DNA of 50,660 bases, taken from positions 63,647 through 114,306 of the forward strand of contig JADFJG010000001.1 in assembly GCA_022566265.1 (NCBI GenBank), read 5' to 3'. The translations under genes and the position numbers were made by a program. The DNA comes from Pseudomonadota bacterium (GTDB lineage: Bacteria; Pseudomonadota; Alphaproteobacteria; SMXQ01). The number at the start of each line of letters is the position of its first letter. The first letter of the stretch is position 1. Below are positions 8,731 to 17,691 of this stretch, one piece after another. The notes under the pieces are model-generated. The model made no database searches, was not told the DNA's origin, and worked only from the letters and a program-made list of their open reading frames with translations.

Positions 8731-8984
8731 GGAAATTTTGGGTCCGGGCCCTCGCGCTCAGCCAGACTGTGGGATGTCGGGCGATATACAACTAGACGGA
8801 TGTAAATAATTTATTAACCATATCGGACGCCGGGCATTCCAAGCCCACGGCCTTCGGTGTTTCGCCGGGAAAATGGCTAGAAAACGGGTCTGAACAGGGG
8901 ATCGAGCCTTGCCGCGGGTTGTCATTCGATGCCGATTCATGCTAATCTATCAGGAACTTGGGGTGCGTCCTATGGGAGGTTCCG

Positions 8985-9431
8985 ATGATCCCGATGTTCG
9001 GTCATAGAGGCCGCGGTTCGGTCAAATCAGGCGTCATCACGGCGATATCCATGCCCTTCCTGGTCCTGATCCTGGTGGCGGCGCTGGCCTTCCCGGCGAT
9101 GGCGCAAGGCAAGGGACTCGGCACAGGCAAGGGAGTGGCTACGGGTAAAGGCCTGACCACGGGTCAGGGGGTGGCAATCGGCAAGGGTCTCGCGACGGGC
9201 AGGGGTTCGGCCGACGCCGCGGTGCGTATTCTCGACGCCGTCGGCGCCGCCACCGGCACCGTCGGCACCGGTGGAGGCTTGCCGCCCGGGCTCGCCAAGC
9301 AAAACCCGCTGCCACACGGATTGGCCAAGCGCGGCGGCAACCTGCCCTATGGGCTCGCCAAGGGTCACGCCGTGCCGCCCGGTCTGGCCAAGCGGGGCGG
9401 CAATCTGCCGCCGGGGCTGAGGCGCCGCTAG
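8985..9431 (+). CDS. Secreted low-complexity repeat protein (GKG and LPPGLAK repeats)
   Basis: I do not recognise a defined function. The 148-residue product has an N-terminal signal peptide ending AFPAMA-QGKG. After it comes a run of short GKGLxTG-type repeats (five, about residues 40-70). The C-terminal third repeats LPxGLAK (LPPGLAK, LPHGLAKRGG, LPYGLAK, VPPGLAKRGG, LPPGL). It contains no cysteine and is rich in Gly, Lys and Leu. Similar LPPGLAK-type tails occur in other small exported proteobacterial proteins of unknown role. The start ATG 8985 has GGGAGG 5 nt before it. The 250-nt region upstream is AT-rich and contains the perfect palindrome AATAATTTATT (8805-8815) followed by TTAACC. 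Confidence 0.75.
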   Translation: MIPMFGHRGRGSVKSGVITAISMPFLVLILVAALAFPAMAQGKGLGTGKGVATGKGLTTGQGVAIGKGLATGRGSADAAVRILDAVGAATGTVGTGGGLPPGLAKQNPLPHGLAKRGGNLPYGLAKGHAVPPGLAKRGGNLPPGLRRR

Positions 9432-9449
9432 CCCCCGAGCGCGCGGCGC

Positions 9450-10073
9450 TTACCCGCCGCCGGTGATTTCCAGATATTCGTCGGTCATGCGGCCGAGACC
9501 GTTCTTCAGGAAGGTCTCGCGCATCGAGTGGCCGTTGCCGGCGCTGGCGATCATCTCCTCCTTCGGTGTCGGCTCGCTGACCTCGGGCCAGTGGCCCGGC
9601 TGGGGCCCCGCGCCCTCCGCCGCGATCGCCATCGGCTCGACATCGTCCACCGCCGGGGCTTCCAGAAGCTCCATGCAGTCCCACGACGCTTCGAGCGGGA
9701 TATTGTTGGGATCGAAGAAATAGATCGACCAGATGATGCCGTGATCGACGGCGCCGGTGACCTCGATGCCCGCCGCCTCGAGCTTGTCCTTGAGGCGGAA
9801 CAAATCCTCGCAAGAGCCGACGGTGAAGGAGACGTGATCGAAACCCTGGGGATTATCGGTCGGCGTGCCGTGGGACTTGCGCTCCATCGGCCGGGCCTCG
9901 TCATATTCGAAGAACGCCACCTGGTTGTCGCCGCATTGGAAGAAATAGTGGCGGAAGCCTTGGTGACCGATGCCGGCCACCAGCTCCATGCCCAGCAGGT
10001 CGCGGTAAAAGCGGATGGTCTTCACGAGATCATTGGTGATGAAGGCCAGATGGTTGATGCCCTTGAGAAGCAT
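9450..10073 (-). CDS. VOC-family (glyoxalase/extradiol dioxygenase fold) metalloprotein
   Basis: This 207-residue protein has a vicinal-oxygen-chelate domain in residues 1-140 made of two beta-alpha-beta-beta-beta modules. Likely metal ligands are the histidine in INHLAFITND, the histidine in FDHVSFTVG and the glutamate in IPLEASWD, the usual His-His-Glu arrangement. Such proteins act as glyoxalases, extradiol dioxygenases, epimerases or resistance proteins; which one this is cannot be told. The last 65 residues form a Pro/Glu-rich extension outside the fold (around PTPKEEMIASAGNG to the end). ATG 10073 has GGGGAGG 5-6 nt upstream. It is convergent with the secreted repeat-protein gene, 18 nt away, and divergent from glnS. 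Confidence 0.85.
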   Translation of the reverse strand: MLLKGINHLAFITNDLVKTIRFYRDLLGMELVAGIGHQGFRHYFFQCGDNQVAFFEYDEARPMERKSHGTPTDNPQGFDHVSFTVGSCEDLFRLKDKLEAAGIEVTGAVDHGIIWSIYFFDPNNIPLEASWDCMELLEAPAVDDVEPMAIAAEGAGPQPGHWPEVSEPTPKEEMIASAGNGHSMRETFLKNGLGRMTDEYLEITGGG

Positions 10074-10274
10074 GGCGTCCTCCCCTTCCCGTGCTGTTGG
10101 CGCTACGGCGATCACCATAGAGCTATGCACGGGTGGGGGTAAGCTCAAGCGGCACGGACGGCGGCCAGGGTTCCGCTGGCTAAGCGGCGCCAATTGTGGC
10201 ATAGGATTTCCCGCCGCCGCCCCGATAGGCCGGGCGCCATGGCGAGACCGAAACACGACGAGCGCCGAGATAGG

Positions 10275-11993
10275 ATGTCCGGGACCGGGACCGAGGCCGA
10301 GGAACGAAGCGGGGATTTCATCCGCGATATCATCCGCGCCGATCTCGATGCGGGGCGCGCCGATGCCGTCGTCACCCGCTTCCCGCCCGAGCCCAACGGC
10401 TATCTCCATATCGGCCACGCCAAGTCGATCTGCCTGAATTTCGCCATCGCCGATGAGTTCGGCGGGCGCTGCCACTTGCGCTTCGATGACACCAACCCGA
10501 CCCGGGAAGAGCACGAGTTCATCGCTTCCATCATCGATGACGTCCGCTGGCTCGGCTTCGACTGGGGCGATCGTCTCTATTTCGCCTCCGATAATTTCGA
10601 GACCCTCTACGGATGGGCCGAACACCTGATTTCAGCGGCCAAGGCCTATGTCGACGATCTCTCCCAGGACGAGATCCGCGACTATCGCGGCACCCTGACC
10701 GAGCCCGGCAGGAACAGCCCGTATCGCGATCGCGCGGTCGATGAGAACCTCGATCTCTTCCGCCGGATGCGCGCCGGCGAGTTCGCGGAAGGCGCCCGGG
10801 TGCTGCGGGTCAAGATCGACATGGCGTCGGGAAACATCAATATGCGCGACCCGGTGATCTACCGCATCCTGCACGCAGAGCACCCGCGGACGGGCAACGA
10901 CTGGTGCATCTACCCGACCTATGACTTCGCCCACGGCCAGTCGGACGCCATCGAAGGGGTGACCCATTCGCTCTGCACGCTTGAGTTCGAGGACCACCGC
11001 CCGCTCTACGATTGGCTGATCGACAATCTGCCGGTGCCCAGCCGCCCCCGGCAATACGAGTTCGCGCGCCTCAACCTGTTTTACACCGTGCTGTCGAAGC
11101 GGATACTCACCGGTCTCGTCGCCCGTGGCCAAGTCGGGGGCTGGGACGATCCACGGATGCCGACGATCTCGGGCCTCAGGCGGCGCGGCGTGCCGGCGGC
11201 GGCGATCCGCGACTTCATCAAGCGCGTCGGCATCTCGAAAAGCGACAATACGGTCGAGGTCGCGCTGCTCGATCACTGCATCCGCGAGGGGCTGAACAAG
11301 ACGGCCGAGCGCCGCCTCGCGGTGCTGCGGCCGCTCAAGGTGGTGATCGAGAATTACGATGAAGGCGCCGGGGAGGAGCTCACCGCCATCAACAACCCCG
11401 AGGACGCCGCCGCCGGCACGCGCACCGTGCCGTTTTCGCGCGAGATCTACATCGAGCGGGACGACTTCATGGAGGACCCGCCGAAGAAGTTCTTCCGCCT
11501 GGCGCCGGGGCGCGAGGTCAGGCTGCGTTACGCCTATTTCATCACCTGTACCGAGGTGATCAAGGACGATGCCGGCGAAGTGACCGAATTGCGCTGCACC
11601 TACGATCCGGCGACGCGCGGCGGCAACGCGCCCGACGGGCGCAAGGTGAGAGGGACCCTCCATTGGGTCTCCGCCGCCCATGGCGTCGAGGCCGAGGTCA
11701 GGCTTTTCGATCATCTCTTCACCCGCCCCGATCCGGGCAAGGAAGGCGACATAGCCGACGATCTCAACGCGGAATCGCTGACCGTGCTCAAGCATTGCCG
11801 GCTGGAACCGGCGCTGGCCGACGCCCGGCCGGGCGAGACCCTGCAGTTCGAGCGCCAGGGCTATTTCTGCCTCGATACGGACTCCTCGCCCGACAAGCTG
11901 GTGTTCAACCGCACCGTCGCGCTTCGCGACAGCTGGGCGAAGATTCAAGGAAAAGGAAAGGGTGGGCGAAGGCCACAGTTCCCATTATCATAG
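10275..11993 (+). CDS. glnS: Glutaminyl-tRNA synthetase
   Basis: This cytoplasmic class I synthetase charges tRNA-Gln with glutamine. The 572-residue product (E. coli GlnRS is 554) begins its Rossmann fold at [16 protein letters not shown], the HIGH motif. The KMSKS counterpart is [11 protein letters not shown] near residue 275. A C-terminal anticodon-binding beta-barrel region follows and ends with the family pattern [14 protein letters not shown] prefer ATG 10275; in-frame alternatives are ATG 10239 and TTG 10194. After DSWAK the protein runs on for 17 residues (IQGKGKGG and onward) without family resemblance, right where the base composition changes. The natural 3' end may therefore have been altered by the neighbouring insertion. 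A tRNA-Gln(UUG) gene is in the same window at 50.4 kb. Confidence 0.95.
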   Translation: MSGTGTEAEERSGDFIRDIIRADLDAGRADAVVTRFPPEPNGYLHIGHAKSICLNFAIADEFGGRCHLRFDDTNPTREEHEFIASIIDDVRWLGFDWGDRLYFASDNFETLYGWAEHLISAAKAYVDDLSQDEIRDYRGTLTEPGRNSPYRDRAVDENLDLFRRMRAGEFAEGARVLRVKIDMASGNINMRDPVIYRILHAEHPRTGNDWCIYPTYDFAHGQSDAIEGVTHSLCTLEFEDHRPLYDWLIDNLPVPSRPRQYEFARLNLFYTVLSKRILTGLVARGQVGGWDDPRMPTISGLRRRGVPAAAIRDFIKRVGISKSDNTVEVALLDHCIREGLNKTAERRLAVLRPLKVVIENYDEGAGEELTAINNPEDAAAGTRTVPFSREIYIERDDFMEDPPKKFFRLAPGREVRLRYAYFITCTEVIKDDAGEVTELRCTYDPATRGGNAPDGRKVRGTLHWVSAAHGVEAEVRLFDHLFTRPDPGKEGDIADDLNAESLTVLKHCRLEPALADARPGETLQFERQGYFCLDTDSSPDKLVFNRTVALRDSWAKIQGKGKGGRRPQFPLS

Positions 11994-12002
11994 GCGGTGT
12001 GA

Positions 12003-12128
12003 TGTCTGATCGTCGGCTGCGCGCTCGAGCACTTCCACCTGCCTCAGCACGAGCAAGATGGACTCCTCGCTATGAACGCCTCGCTCAAGGACCAGATTAT
12101 TGCTAGTAGGGGGGCGAGGCGCCTCTAG
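12003..12128 (+). pseudogene. Possible 3' remnant of a truncated-hemoglobin-like gene
   Basis: A 41-codon open stretch without a start codon runs between a TGA at 12000 and a TAG at 12126. The peptide ALEHFHLPQHEQDGLLAMNA followed by SLKDQIIA resembles the last two helices of truncated hemoglobins (pattern: V/LPxxEQxxLLAxxxSLKxDI). This is recognised from memory only, and the match is too short to be sure. It lies between glnS and the AT-rich islet, as if a gene had been cut away there. Confidence 0.25.
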
Positions 12129-12239
12129 CCACCAGCCTGAGTGCCTAGTTCTCGCTAGGTTGTTGCCAAGCGGTTTGTGCGAAGGTGGCTCGCCAGCACC
12201 TCTCCGACTTGGCTCTCTTATGAACTGAACTGTAGCGTG

Positions 12240-14870
12240 ATGAGTGTCGGTTACGACTACCTAATGCAGATTATTGAGCCCGCCGCATCGAGAGAGCATC
12301 GGCTCTCAGCAATCCGCGGGTTCGCAGAGGAACTCGGTTGGACACCGAGCTATGAAATAGAACTCCCGCTTGGGGTGGATGCGGCGAAAAATCACCTCGT
12401 GGTCGAGCATGGGTTAGAGAATGCAGCCGTTTTATCTTTTCTCGACTTCCCAGCACGGTCTTCTGATCTAGACGGCGACGCTCTTCGTTCGCTTCTTACA
12501 TTGTCATACAATAACCTCGTCGAATGGCATGCTTTTGTTTCAGGCTCCGAGGTCAGATATATTAACAATCTTACCGACCCTCATGTTGACGTCATACAAC
12601 CTATCTCTCGTTCAAACATCACTCCTATTTCCGATGGGTACTTTGATGAGCTGTGGCGCCAACATCGTTACAAACGAAGTATTGTAAGTTGCGACGATTT
12701 ATTGATCCATACAATTTCCCGTTGGAAGAGAATTTTAAAAGCCGACTATCACGGTCTCATCGACAACAAGAACATATCTGCCTTGTTCAATGCGATTATT
12801 TTTGTGCGCGGTTGTGAAGACCACATCGGTACGTACAAAAAGAGAACGACGAAAATATTGCTTGAATTGTTATCGGGGATCAAAACTAGGGAAATTGATC
12901 TTGCTGCAATTATAAACGATTCATTTCAAGCCTTGGAAATATCATATAATATAGAGACTCTCTTAGATTTCGAAAACTTGGCTGTGTTCTCGACCCTTGA
13001 TAAATCGACTGCATATGACTTATTCAAAGATTTTTATAGACCTTCTGTATCTCCATATGAATTCAATTTCGCTTTTATGTCCAAACATGCACTTAGTCGA
13101 ATTTATGAAAAATATGTTTCCGTATTGGAATTCGATGAGAAGAGTGATGGTCAGCTGAGCTTCATTCCAACCGTGCCCGTTGAGCGACCAACAACCAAGA
13201 TTGGTGCAATTTATACACCTCAATTTATTGCAAGTTTTTTTGCTCGGTATGTACGCGACAACATGACCCCTAGGGCATTTCGGAAATTCCGCTCGTTCGA
13301 TCCGGCTTGTGGCTCAGGAATTTTTCTAAGAACATTGCTTGAATTACAATGCGATCCGCTTGTGCCGGATGTAACGCCGCAAACAATCCAGAATAGTTTT
13401 GCTTCGATATATGGAATCGATCGCGATCCAAACGCATGCCATGCTACAAGGCTATCGCTATCTCTCTTACATTTGGTCGCTACAGGGCGTTTACCAGAAC
13501 AAATTAACGTTCAGATCGCAGACGCCGTAGAATTGGCGTTAAAAGATCGGCTTGAACCGCACTCTTTCGACGTGATATTGGCCAATCCCCCGTATATAAA
13601 GCTTGAGCATTTGACTGAAGAAGAAAGAATCATTTATGGACAATATTTGAAGGAAGATGATGTTGGTCGGATCGATTCATATATCGCGTTTACAAAATTG
13701 TGCTTGGAGAAGGTTGAGGAAGGAGGATTTGTATGTTTGGTCTTACCTCAGAGCTTTCTTTTCGCAGATAACACTAGATTTTTAAGACAAAAAGTTTCGC
13801 AACAATTCGATGTGCGGTGCTTAGTTGACCTATCATCCGTACAAGTATTCGAAGATGTAGGAGTATCGAATGTCTTGCTGATTGTACAACGGAAATTACG
13901 CGGCGTAAGTGAGCGGGTTAAGGCGCAAATAGTAAGGTGTCAAGAATTTGTCGGTGCGTCATTACAAGCGTGCTTAAACGGTAAATCAATAGACACGCCA
14001 TATTATAATGTATTTCAGGTTGATCAGGCATGGTTTTCAAGAAAGGAGTGGGTAGTTCTGAGGCCTGATGAAATGCGTTTAACGGAAAGGCTTAACACTT
14101 TCCTGCCACTTTCTCATTTTCTGAACGTGCATCAAGGTGTTATAACGGGAGATGACGAGATATTTATTAGACGCGTTTCTGAAATCCCAACTGGCGATAG
14201 AAAACTATATCAGTCGTATCTGCCTGATCGACAAATCTTTCGGTATAAGCTCCCGTCGAGGTTGGAAGAAACAATTTTCTATCCCTTTCTTGATGGCGTT
14301 GCTCTCAATCATGAATATATAGAAACTAATTTTCCGCAAACCTGGACCTATTTATTGCAACACCAGCAGCGGCTCGAAGCAAGGAGCTCGGTAAGACGCG
14401 GCTATGCGCCTTGGTGGCGCCCGGTTTGGCCTAGGGATCCAAAGCGGATTCTTCGACCAAAGATTGTCTGTCCTCATTTGATGCTTGCACCAAGATTTGC
14501 GGTTGATACGAAAGGGACATTGTTAGTGAGCCGCTCGCCATTTTTGATTTCTAAATCATCTGAGGAAGAAATCACGTTTCTTAAATTTTTCTGTGCGATT
14601 CTAAACTCTACGGTTGTCCAATGGTACATATCGCGTCATTCGTACAAATATAGTAGAGGTTACCATAGAATTGAAGTTAGCTTGCTTAAAAACGTCCCTG
14701 CGCCTAACCCGGCTGCTATAAGTAAACAGTTGATGAACAGGGTTATTAGTTTGGTTGATGATTGCATAGCGTTGGGCCCTACGCCACAGAAGGAAGAGGA
14801 GATTGACAAGATAGTGTCGGATATCTACGAACTTTCAACCGAAGAGAAAAAAATCATCTACGGAGAATAG
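12240..14870 (+). CDS. N6-adenine DNA methyltransferase / type IIG-like restriction-modification protein
   Basis: The 876-residue product has a class I methyltransferase core. Motif I is FDPACGSGIFL (from residue 353), which binds S-adenosylmethionine. The catalytic motif IV is NPPY (residues 449-452) in DVILANPPYIKLE. The order places it with gamma-class N6-adenine methyltransferases such as Eco57I-like and PglX-like proteins. An N-terminal region of about 330 residues includes the helical run SALFNAIIFVRGCEDH, common in this group. The C-terminal 400 residues resemble TaqI-like target-recognition domains (LPLSHFLNVHQGVITGDDE, then the late KNVPAP). I see no clear PD-(D/E)xK nuclease motif, so cleavage may need the partner gene 8 nt downstream. 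ATG 12240 is the best start; an in-frame codon at 12177 lies in non-conserved sequence. Codon use is AT-rich, unlike the neighbours. Confidence 0.85.
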   Translation: MSVGYDYLMQIIEPAASREHRLSAIRGFAEELGWTPSYEIELPLGVDAAKNHLVVEHGLENAAVLSFLDFPARSSDLDGDALRSLLTLSYNNLVEWHAFVSGSEVRYINNLTDPHVDVIQPISRSNITPISDGYFDELWRQHRYKRSIVSCDDLLIHTISRWKRILKADYHGLIDNKNISALFNAIIFVRGCEDHIGTYKKRTTKILLELLSGIKTREIDLAAIINDSFQALEISYNIETLLDFENLAVFSTLDKSTAYDLFKDFYRPSVSPYEFNFAFMSKHALSRIYEKYVSVLEFDEKSDGQLSFIPTVPVERPTTKIGAIYTPQFIASFFARYVRDNMTPRAFRKFRSFDPACGSGIFLRTLLELQCDPLVPDVTPQTIQNSFASIYGIDRDPNACHATRLSLSLLHLVATGRLPEQINVQIADAVELALKDRLEPHSFDVILANPPYIKLEHLTEEERIIYGQYLKEDDVGRIDSYIAFTKLCLEKVEEGGFVCLVLPQSFLFADNTRFLRQKVSQQFDVRCLVDLSSVQVFEDVGVSNVLLIVQRKLRGVSERVKAQIVRCQEFVGASLQACLNGKSIDTPYYNVFQVDQAWFSRKEWVVLRPDEMRLTERLNTFLPLSHFLNVHQGVITGDDEIFIRRVSEIPTGDRKLYQSYLPDRQIFRYKLPSRLEETIFYPFLDGVALNHEYIETNFPQTWTYLLQHQQRLEARSSVRRGYAPWWRPVWPRDPKRILRPKIVCPHLMLAPRFAVDTKGTLLVSRSPFLISKSSEEEITFLKFFCAILNSTVVQWYISRHSYKYSRGYHRIEVSLLKNVPAPNPAAISKQLMNRVISLVDDCIALGPTPQKEEEIDKIVSDIYELSTEEKKIIYGE

Positions 14871-14878
14871 ATTGAGAT

Positions 14879-15427
14879 ATGATATTGCTCACTTCAGAGA
14901 AAATGAGATCGCGAACACCGGAATTGCAGAATTTATTTTCTGCATTGATAAGGTTTCAGCCAGCCCAGATATTTTTTCGAAGTCACCATACCCAGATTTT
15001 CACTGGGCTTGGCCCCGATATCGTTGGAACCAACTTGAGAGAAGCGCGTCATCCTAGTCGAGTCAGACATGTTTTCATTAATTATTTTGAAGTTTGGAGT
15101 TCGTTGGACGGCGGCAAACGGTATGCGCTGGATCGTGCGTACTTTCACCTTGATATACCTCGTGCTGATGGGACAGGAGATGAAGAACTTTTGGCGCTAC
15201 ATTGTGACCCGAACACTGATCCGTTAGACCCGTCTTATTCCTATAAACGGGGACCACATATGCACTTGGCATTTAAGAGCTATGACTTTCATAAATCTCA
15301 CATCGCACTGTGTATTCAGAATGTTGAACAAACGTGCTCGGACTTCAGAATCTTTTCCAAAGCCTTTTCCGCCCTAATAGATATGATCAATATAGAATTT
15401 CTGGAACGGTTAAAGTCGAACTTATAA
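14879..15427 (+). CDS. Unknown protein paired with the DNA methyltransferase
   Basis: This 182-residue protein starts 8 nt after the methyltransferase stop, in the same AT-rich composition, so the two form an operon. I do not recognise the family. Noticeable features are a central acidic and histidine-bearing stretch (HLDIPRADGTGDEELLALHC) and the run YKRGPHMHLAFKSYDFHKSH near residues 123-143. A helical C-terminus follows. There is no signal peptide or membrane segment. Given its place it could be a restriction nuclease, a specificity factor or a toxin-like effector of the module; that is inference from context only. The histidine cluster would suit a metal- or nucleic-acid-binding role. Confidence 0.7.
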   Translation: MILLTSEKMRSRTPELQNLFSALIRFQPAQIFFRSHHTQIFTGLGPDIVGTNLREARHPSRVRHVFINYFEVWSSLDGGKRYALDRAYFHLDIPRADGTGDEELLALHCDPNTDPLDPSYSYKRGPHMHLAFKSYDFHKSHIALCIQNVEQTCSDFRIFSKAFSALIDMINIEFLERLKSNL

Positions 15428-15534
15428 TAGCGGCCGACTCGTCGAGTAACGTAGAATTCATGGCATTCTTTGCATCTGTAGCAACTTGACATCCGGCACC
15501 ACCCCGTAACCATTCTTGGGAGGCAAGGCCGGAG

Positions 15535-16659
15535 ATGACGATACGACCGCCCGCCGAAGTCGGCGATTCCCTCGAAGACGTGGACACGCCGGCCCTTGTC
15601 GTCGATCTCGATAGTCTGGAGCGCAATATCGAACGCATGGCGCGGGCGGTGGCGGATACCGGGGTACGGCTTCGGCCCCACGCCAAGTCCCACAAATGCC
15701 CCGAGATCGCGCTCAAGCAGATCGCCGCCGGCGCCATCGGTATCTGCTGCCAGAAGGTCTCCGAAGCGGAAGCGATGGCGGACGGCGGCATCGACAATAT
15801 CCTGGTCAGCAACGAGGTCGTCGGCCGGCCCAAGCTCGACCGCCTGGCGGCGCTGAGCCGCAAGGCGTGGATCGCCGTCTGCGCCGACGATGCCGGCAAT
15901 ATCGACGAGTTGGCGGCGGCGGCCGGGCGCGCCGATACGGTGTTGAACGTCCTCGTCGAGATCGACGTCGGCGCCGGGCGCTGTGGCGTCGGGCCGGGCG
16001 GGCCGGCGGTGGTTTTGGCCAAGAGGATCGCCGGCCACTCCCGGCTTCGATTCTCTGGGCTGCAGGCCTACCACGGAAGCGCCCAGCATATCCGCGCCCA
16101 TGACGAACGCCGCCGGGCGGTCGAGGGCGCGGCGGAGATGACCCGGAAAACGGTCGCATTGCTCGCCCGGGACGGGCTCGAGTGCGACATCGTCGGCGGC
16201 GCCGGCACCGGCACCTATGCCTTCGAGGCCATGAGCGGCGTCTACAACGAGCTGCAGCCCGGTTCCTACATCTTCATGGATGGGGATTACGGGCGCAATC
16301 TCGGCGCCGACGGCCGGGCATTCGATGAGTTCGGGCAGAGCCTGTTCGTTTTCGCCACGGTCATGTCCCGCCCCACCCCGGACCGGGCGTTGGTCGACGC
16401 CGGGCTCAAGGCCTTCGCCGTCGATTCCGGCCTGCCGACGGTCCATGGCGTCGCCGATGTCGAATGCGTCGGGGCGTCGGACGAACACGGCGTCCTTGCC
16501 ATCACCGGCGACGGCGCGGGCTTTGAGCTCGGCGACAAGGTCCGGCTGGTGCCGGGGCACTGCGACCCGACGGTCAACCTCTACGACTGGCTGGTCGGCA
16601 TCCGCCGGGGCGCGGTCGAGTGCCTGTGGCCGGTGACCGCGCGGGGCGCCGTGCTTTAG
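15535..16659 (+). CDS. DSD1-family PLP enzyme (D-serine dehydratase / D-threonine aldolase-like)
   Basis: This 374-residue enzyme has the alanine-racemase-like TIM barrel followed by a beta domain. The PLP lysine is K51 in RLRPHAKSHK, the family signature. The C-terminal metal site is the His/Cys pair in VPGHCDPTVN. An ESGIYxE-type middle motif reads GTGTYAFEAMSGVYNELQPG. Characterised members are D-serine ammonia-lyase, D-threonine aldolase, 3-hydroxyaspartate dehydratase and the BhcC aldolase of the beta-hydroxyaspartate cycle; the substrate cannot be assigned here. GGGAGG lies about 12 nt upstream and GGAG directly before ATG 15535. It is the first GC-rich gene after the AT-rich islet and stands alone. 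Confidence 0.88.
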   Translation: MTIRPPAEVGDSLEDVDTPALVVDLDSLERNIERMARAVADTGVRLRPHAKSHKCPEIALKQIAAGAIGICCQKVSEAEAMADGGIDNILVSNEVVGRPKLDRLAALSRKAWIAVCADDAGNIDELAAAAGRADTVLNVLVEIDVGAGRCGVGPGGPAVVLAKRIAGHSRLRFSGLQAYHGSAQHIRAHDERRRAVEGAAEMTRKTVALLARDGLECDIVGGAGTGTYAFEAMSGVYNELQPGSYIFMDGDYGRNLGADGRAFDEFGQSLFVFATVMSRPTPDRALVDAGLKAFAVDSGLPTVHGVADVECVGASDEHGVLAITGDGAGFELGDKVRLVPGHCDPTVNLYDWLVGIRRGAVECLWPVTARGAVL

Positions 16660-16709
16660 ACAGGGTCGGGCCCCATGGTCCAGAACATTCATCGGCAAGG
16701 ATTGGGGAG

Positions 16710-17228
16710 GTGAGGCCACGCTCCCGCTGTCTGGCCGGCCTGATGATCGCGCTCTCGGGCGCGGCGATGACGCCCGCCGCCGGCGCGGAGCCCGCCGGCA
16801 CGGCCATCGATCATGCGCTGTTCGACGCCAACCACTGCCTGACCGGCATCCGGCCGTCAGGCGAGGAAAGCGCCGTGGAGTTCCACTGGGGTTGCGCCAA
16901 GATGAAGCTCATCACCATCTCCTGCGTCTTCGACCGCGCCGGCTATCTCGGTCTCGGTCCGCGCTTCGCCCGGCCGGGCTGGCACTGCAACCATCCCCTG
17001 CCGGTGCTGGCGGACGAGACCGGCCGGCGCATCAGCGACGTGGCGGTCGGTGACCCCGGCGGCCCGGCGGTCTGGGCGGCCTGCGCCGTCGCCGATTTGG
17101 GCGAATTCGCTTCGCGCCGGAAGCCCTATCACCGGACCGCGTGTTATCGCGCCATGATCGCGATCGGCAAGGCGGTTAACGGCACCGGCCGCGATCCGCA
17201 AATGGTGGCGGACGAGTTGCCGCCATAG
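16710..17228 (+). CDS. Small secreted protein of unknown function
   Basis: No family is recognised. From the GTG at 16710 the product has 172 residues, with a signal peptide (RCLAGLMIALSGAAMTPAAGA). The mature part of about 145 residues has six cysteines (including HCLTG, WGCAK, ISCVF, HCNHP and ACYRA) that could form disulfides in the periplasm. The GTG is preceded immediately by GGGGAG, an unusually close spacing; an ATG at 16743 would leave too short a signal peptide. Its end touches a broken recombinase gene. The function is unknown. Confidence 0.65.
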   Translation: MRPRSRCLAGLMIALSGAAMTPAAGAEPAGTAIDHALFDANHCLTGIRPSGEESAVEFHWGCAKMKLITISCVFDRAGYLGLGPRFARPGWHCNHPLPVLADETGRRISDVAVGDPGGPAVWAACAVADLGEFASRRKPYHRTACYRAMIAIGKAVNGTGRDPQMVADELPP

Positions 17229-17229
17229 G

Positions 17230-17560
17230 GTGGCCATGGGGCGGACGGAGGTCACGCCGTTTCCCGACAACCCCTGGCACCGGATACGGAAAGCCGCCGG
17301 CATCGAGGAAGTCCGACCGCACGATCTCCGCCGCGCGGTCGGCTCGTGGCTCACACAAGGCGGGGTCGATCTCAACCGCGTCAAGGACGCCCTGCGCCAC
17401 GCCAACATCGAGACGACGTCGATCTACGCCCCTGGGTGAGGACGCGGCGAAGCCGGTCATGGAGGAACACGCCAAGCGCATCATCGAGGCCGCGGGCAAA
17501 CATAGGCCGGCCGAGGTTGTCGGCCTTGACCGTCAGAAGTCGAACTCGAACTTGACGCGG
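17230..17560 (+). pseudogene. Tyrosine recombinase (phage integrase family), C-terminal remnant with frameshift
   Basis: The first frame encodes NPWHRIRKAAGIEEVRPHDL and then RRAVGSWLTQGG, which carries the HxxR motif (HDLRR). ALRHANIETTSIYAP follows, with the second His and the catalytic Tyr. Right after YAP the frame stops (TGA near 17437). The homologous continuation LGEDAAKPVMEEHAKRIIEA is in another frame, so one extra base in the CCCC/GGG run (about 17430-17436) broke the gene. The N-terminal domain and the first catalytic arginine are absent. It is therefore a dead fragment of an integrase, a trace of an old mobile element. Confidence 0.75.
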
Positions 17561-17662
17561 CTACGGTCGCTCCCGAACCCGGCGGCGACAGGGCCGATTT
17601 ACCGACCCGCCGGCGCGGCCGTTTATGCGGCGATGCCTGGACAATTCCGCCAAGGCGCCAGA

Positions 17663-17691
17663 TTGACACTCCGCGACAGTGAAGATAACAA
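17663..17691 (+). promoter_or_regulatory. Candidate sigma-70 promoter upstream of the amidohydrolase pair
   Basis: TTGACA (17663-17668), a 17-nt spacer and TAACAA (17686-17691) form a good promoter about 240 nt before the first amidohydrolase. The rest of the gap 17562-17930 shows no convincing gene. It holds GC-rich inverted repeats at 17835-17865 and the AT-rich leader with AGGGAAGG before 17931. Confidence 0.45.

Larger units (their letters stand above)
12003..15430. other. AT-rich islet, probably horizontally acquired
   Basis: From about 12240 to 15427 the sequence is visibly AT-rich, with many AAA/TTT runs and A/T-ending codons, whereas both flanks are strongly GC-rich. The islet carries only a DNA methyltransferase-type gene and an unknown partner. 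It abuts the 3' end of glnS on the left and a PLP-enzyme gene on the right. I found no convincing direct repeats at the two edges and no intact integrase. Confidence 0.7.

Noticed and set aside
10632..11948. 438-codon minus-strand frame opposite glnS
   Set aside because: Composition is that of an antisense shadow; the plus strand encodes GlnRS with all motifs.
11960..15480. Attachment-site direct repeats bounding the AT-rich islet
   Set aside because: I compared the two edges by eye and found only weak similarity (ATTATCATAGGCGG versus TTATAATAGCGGCC), not enough to call an att site.
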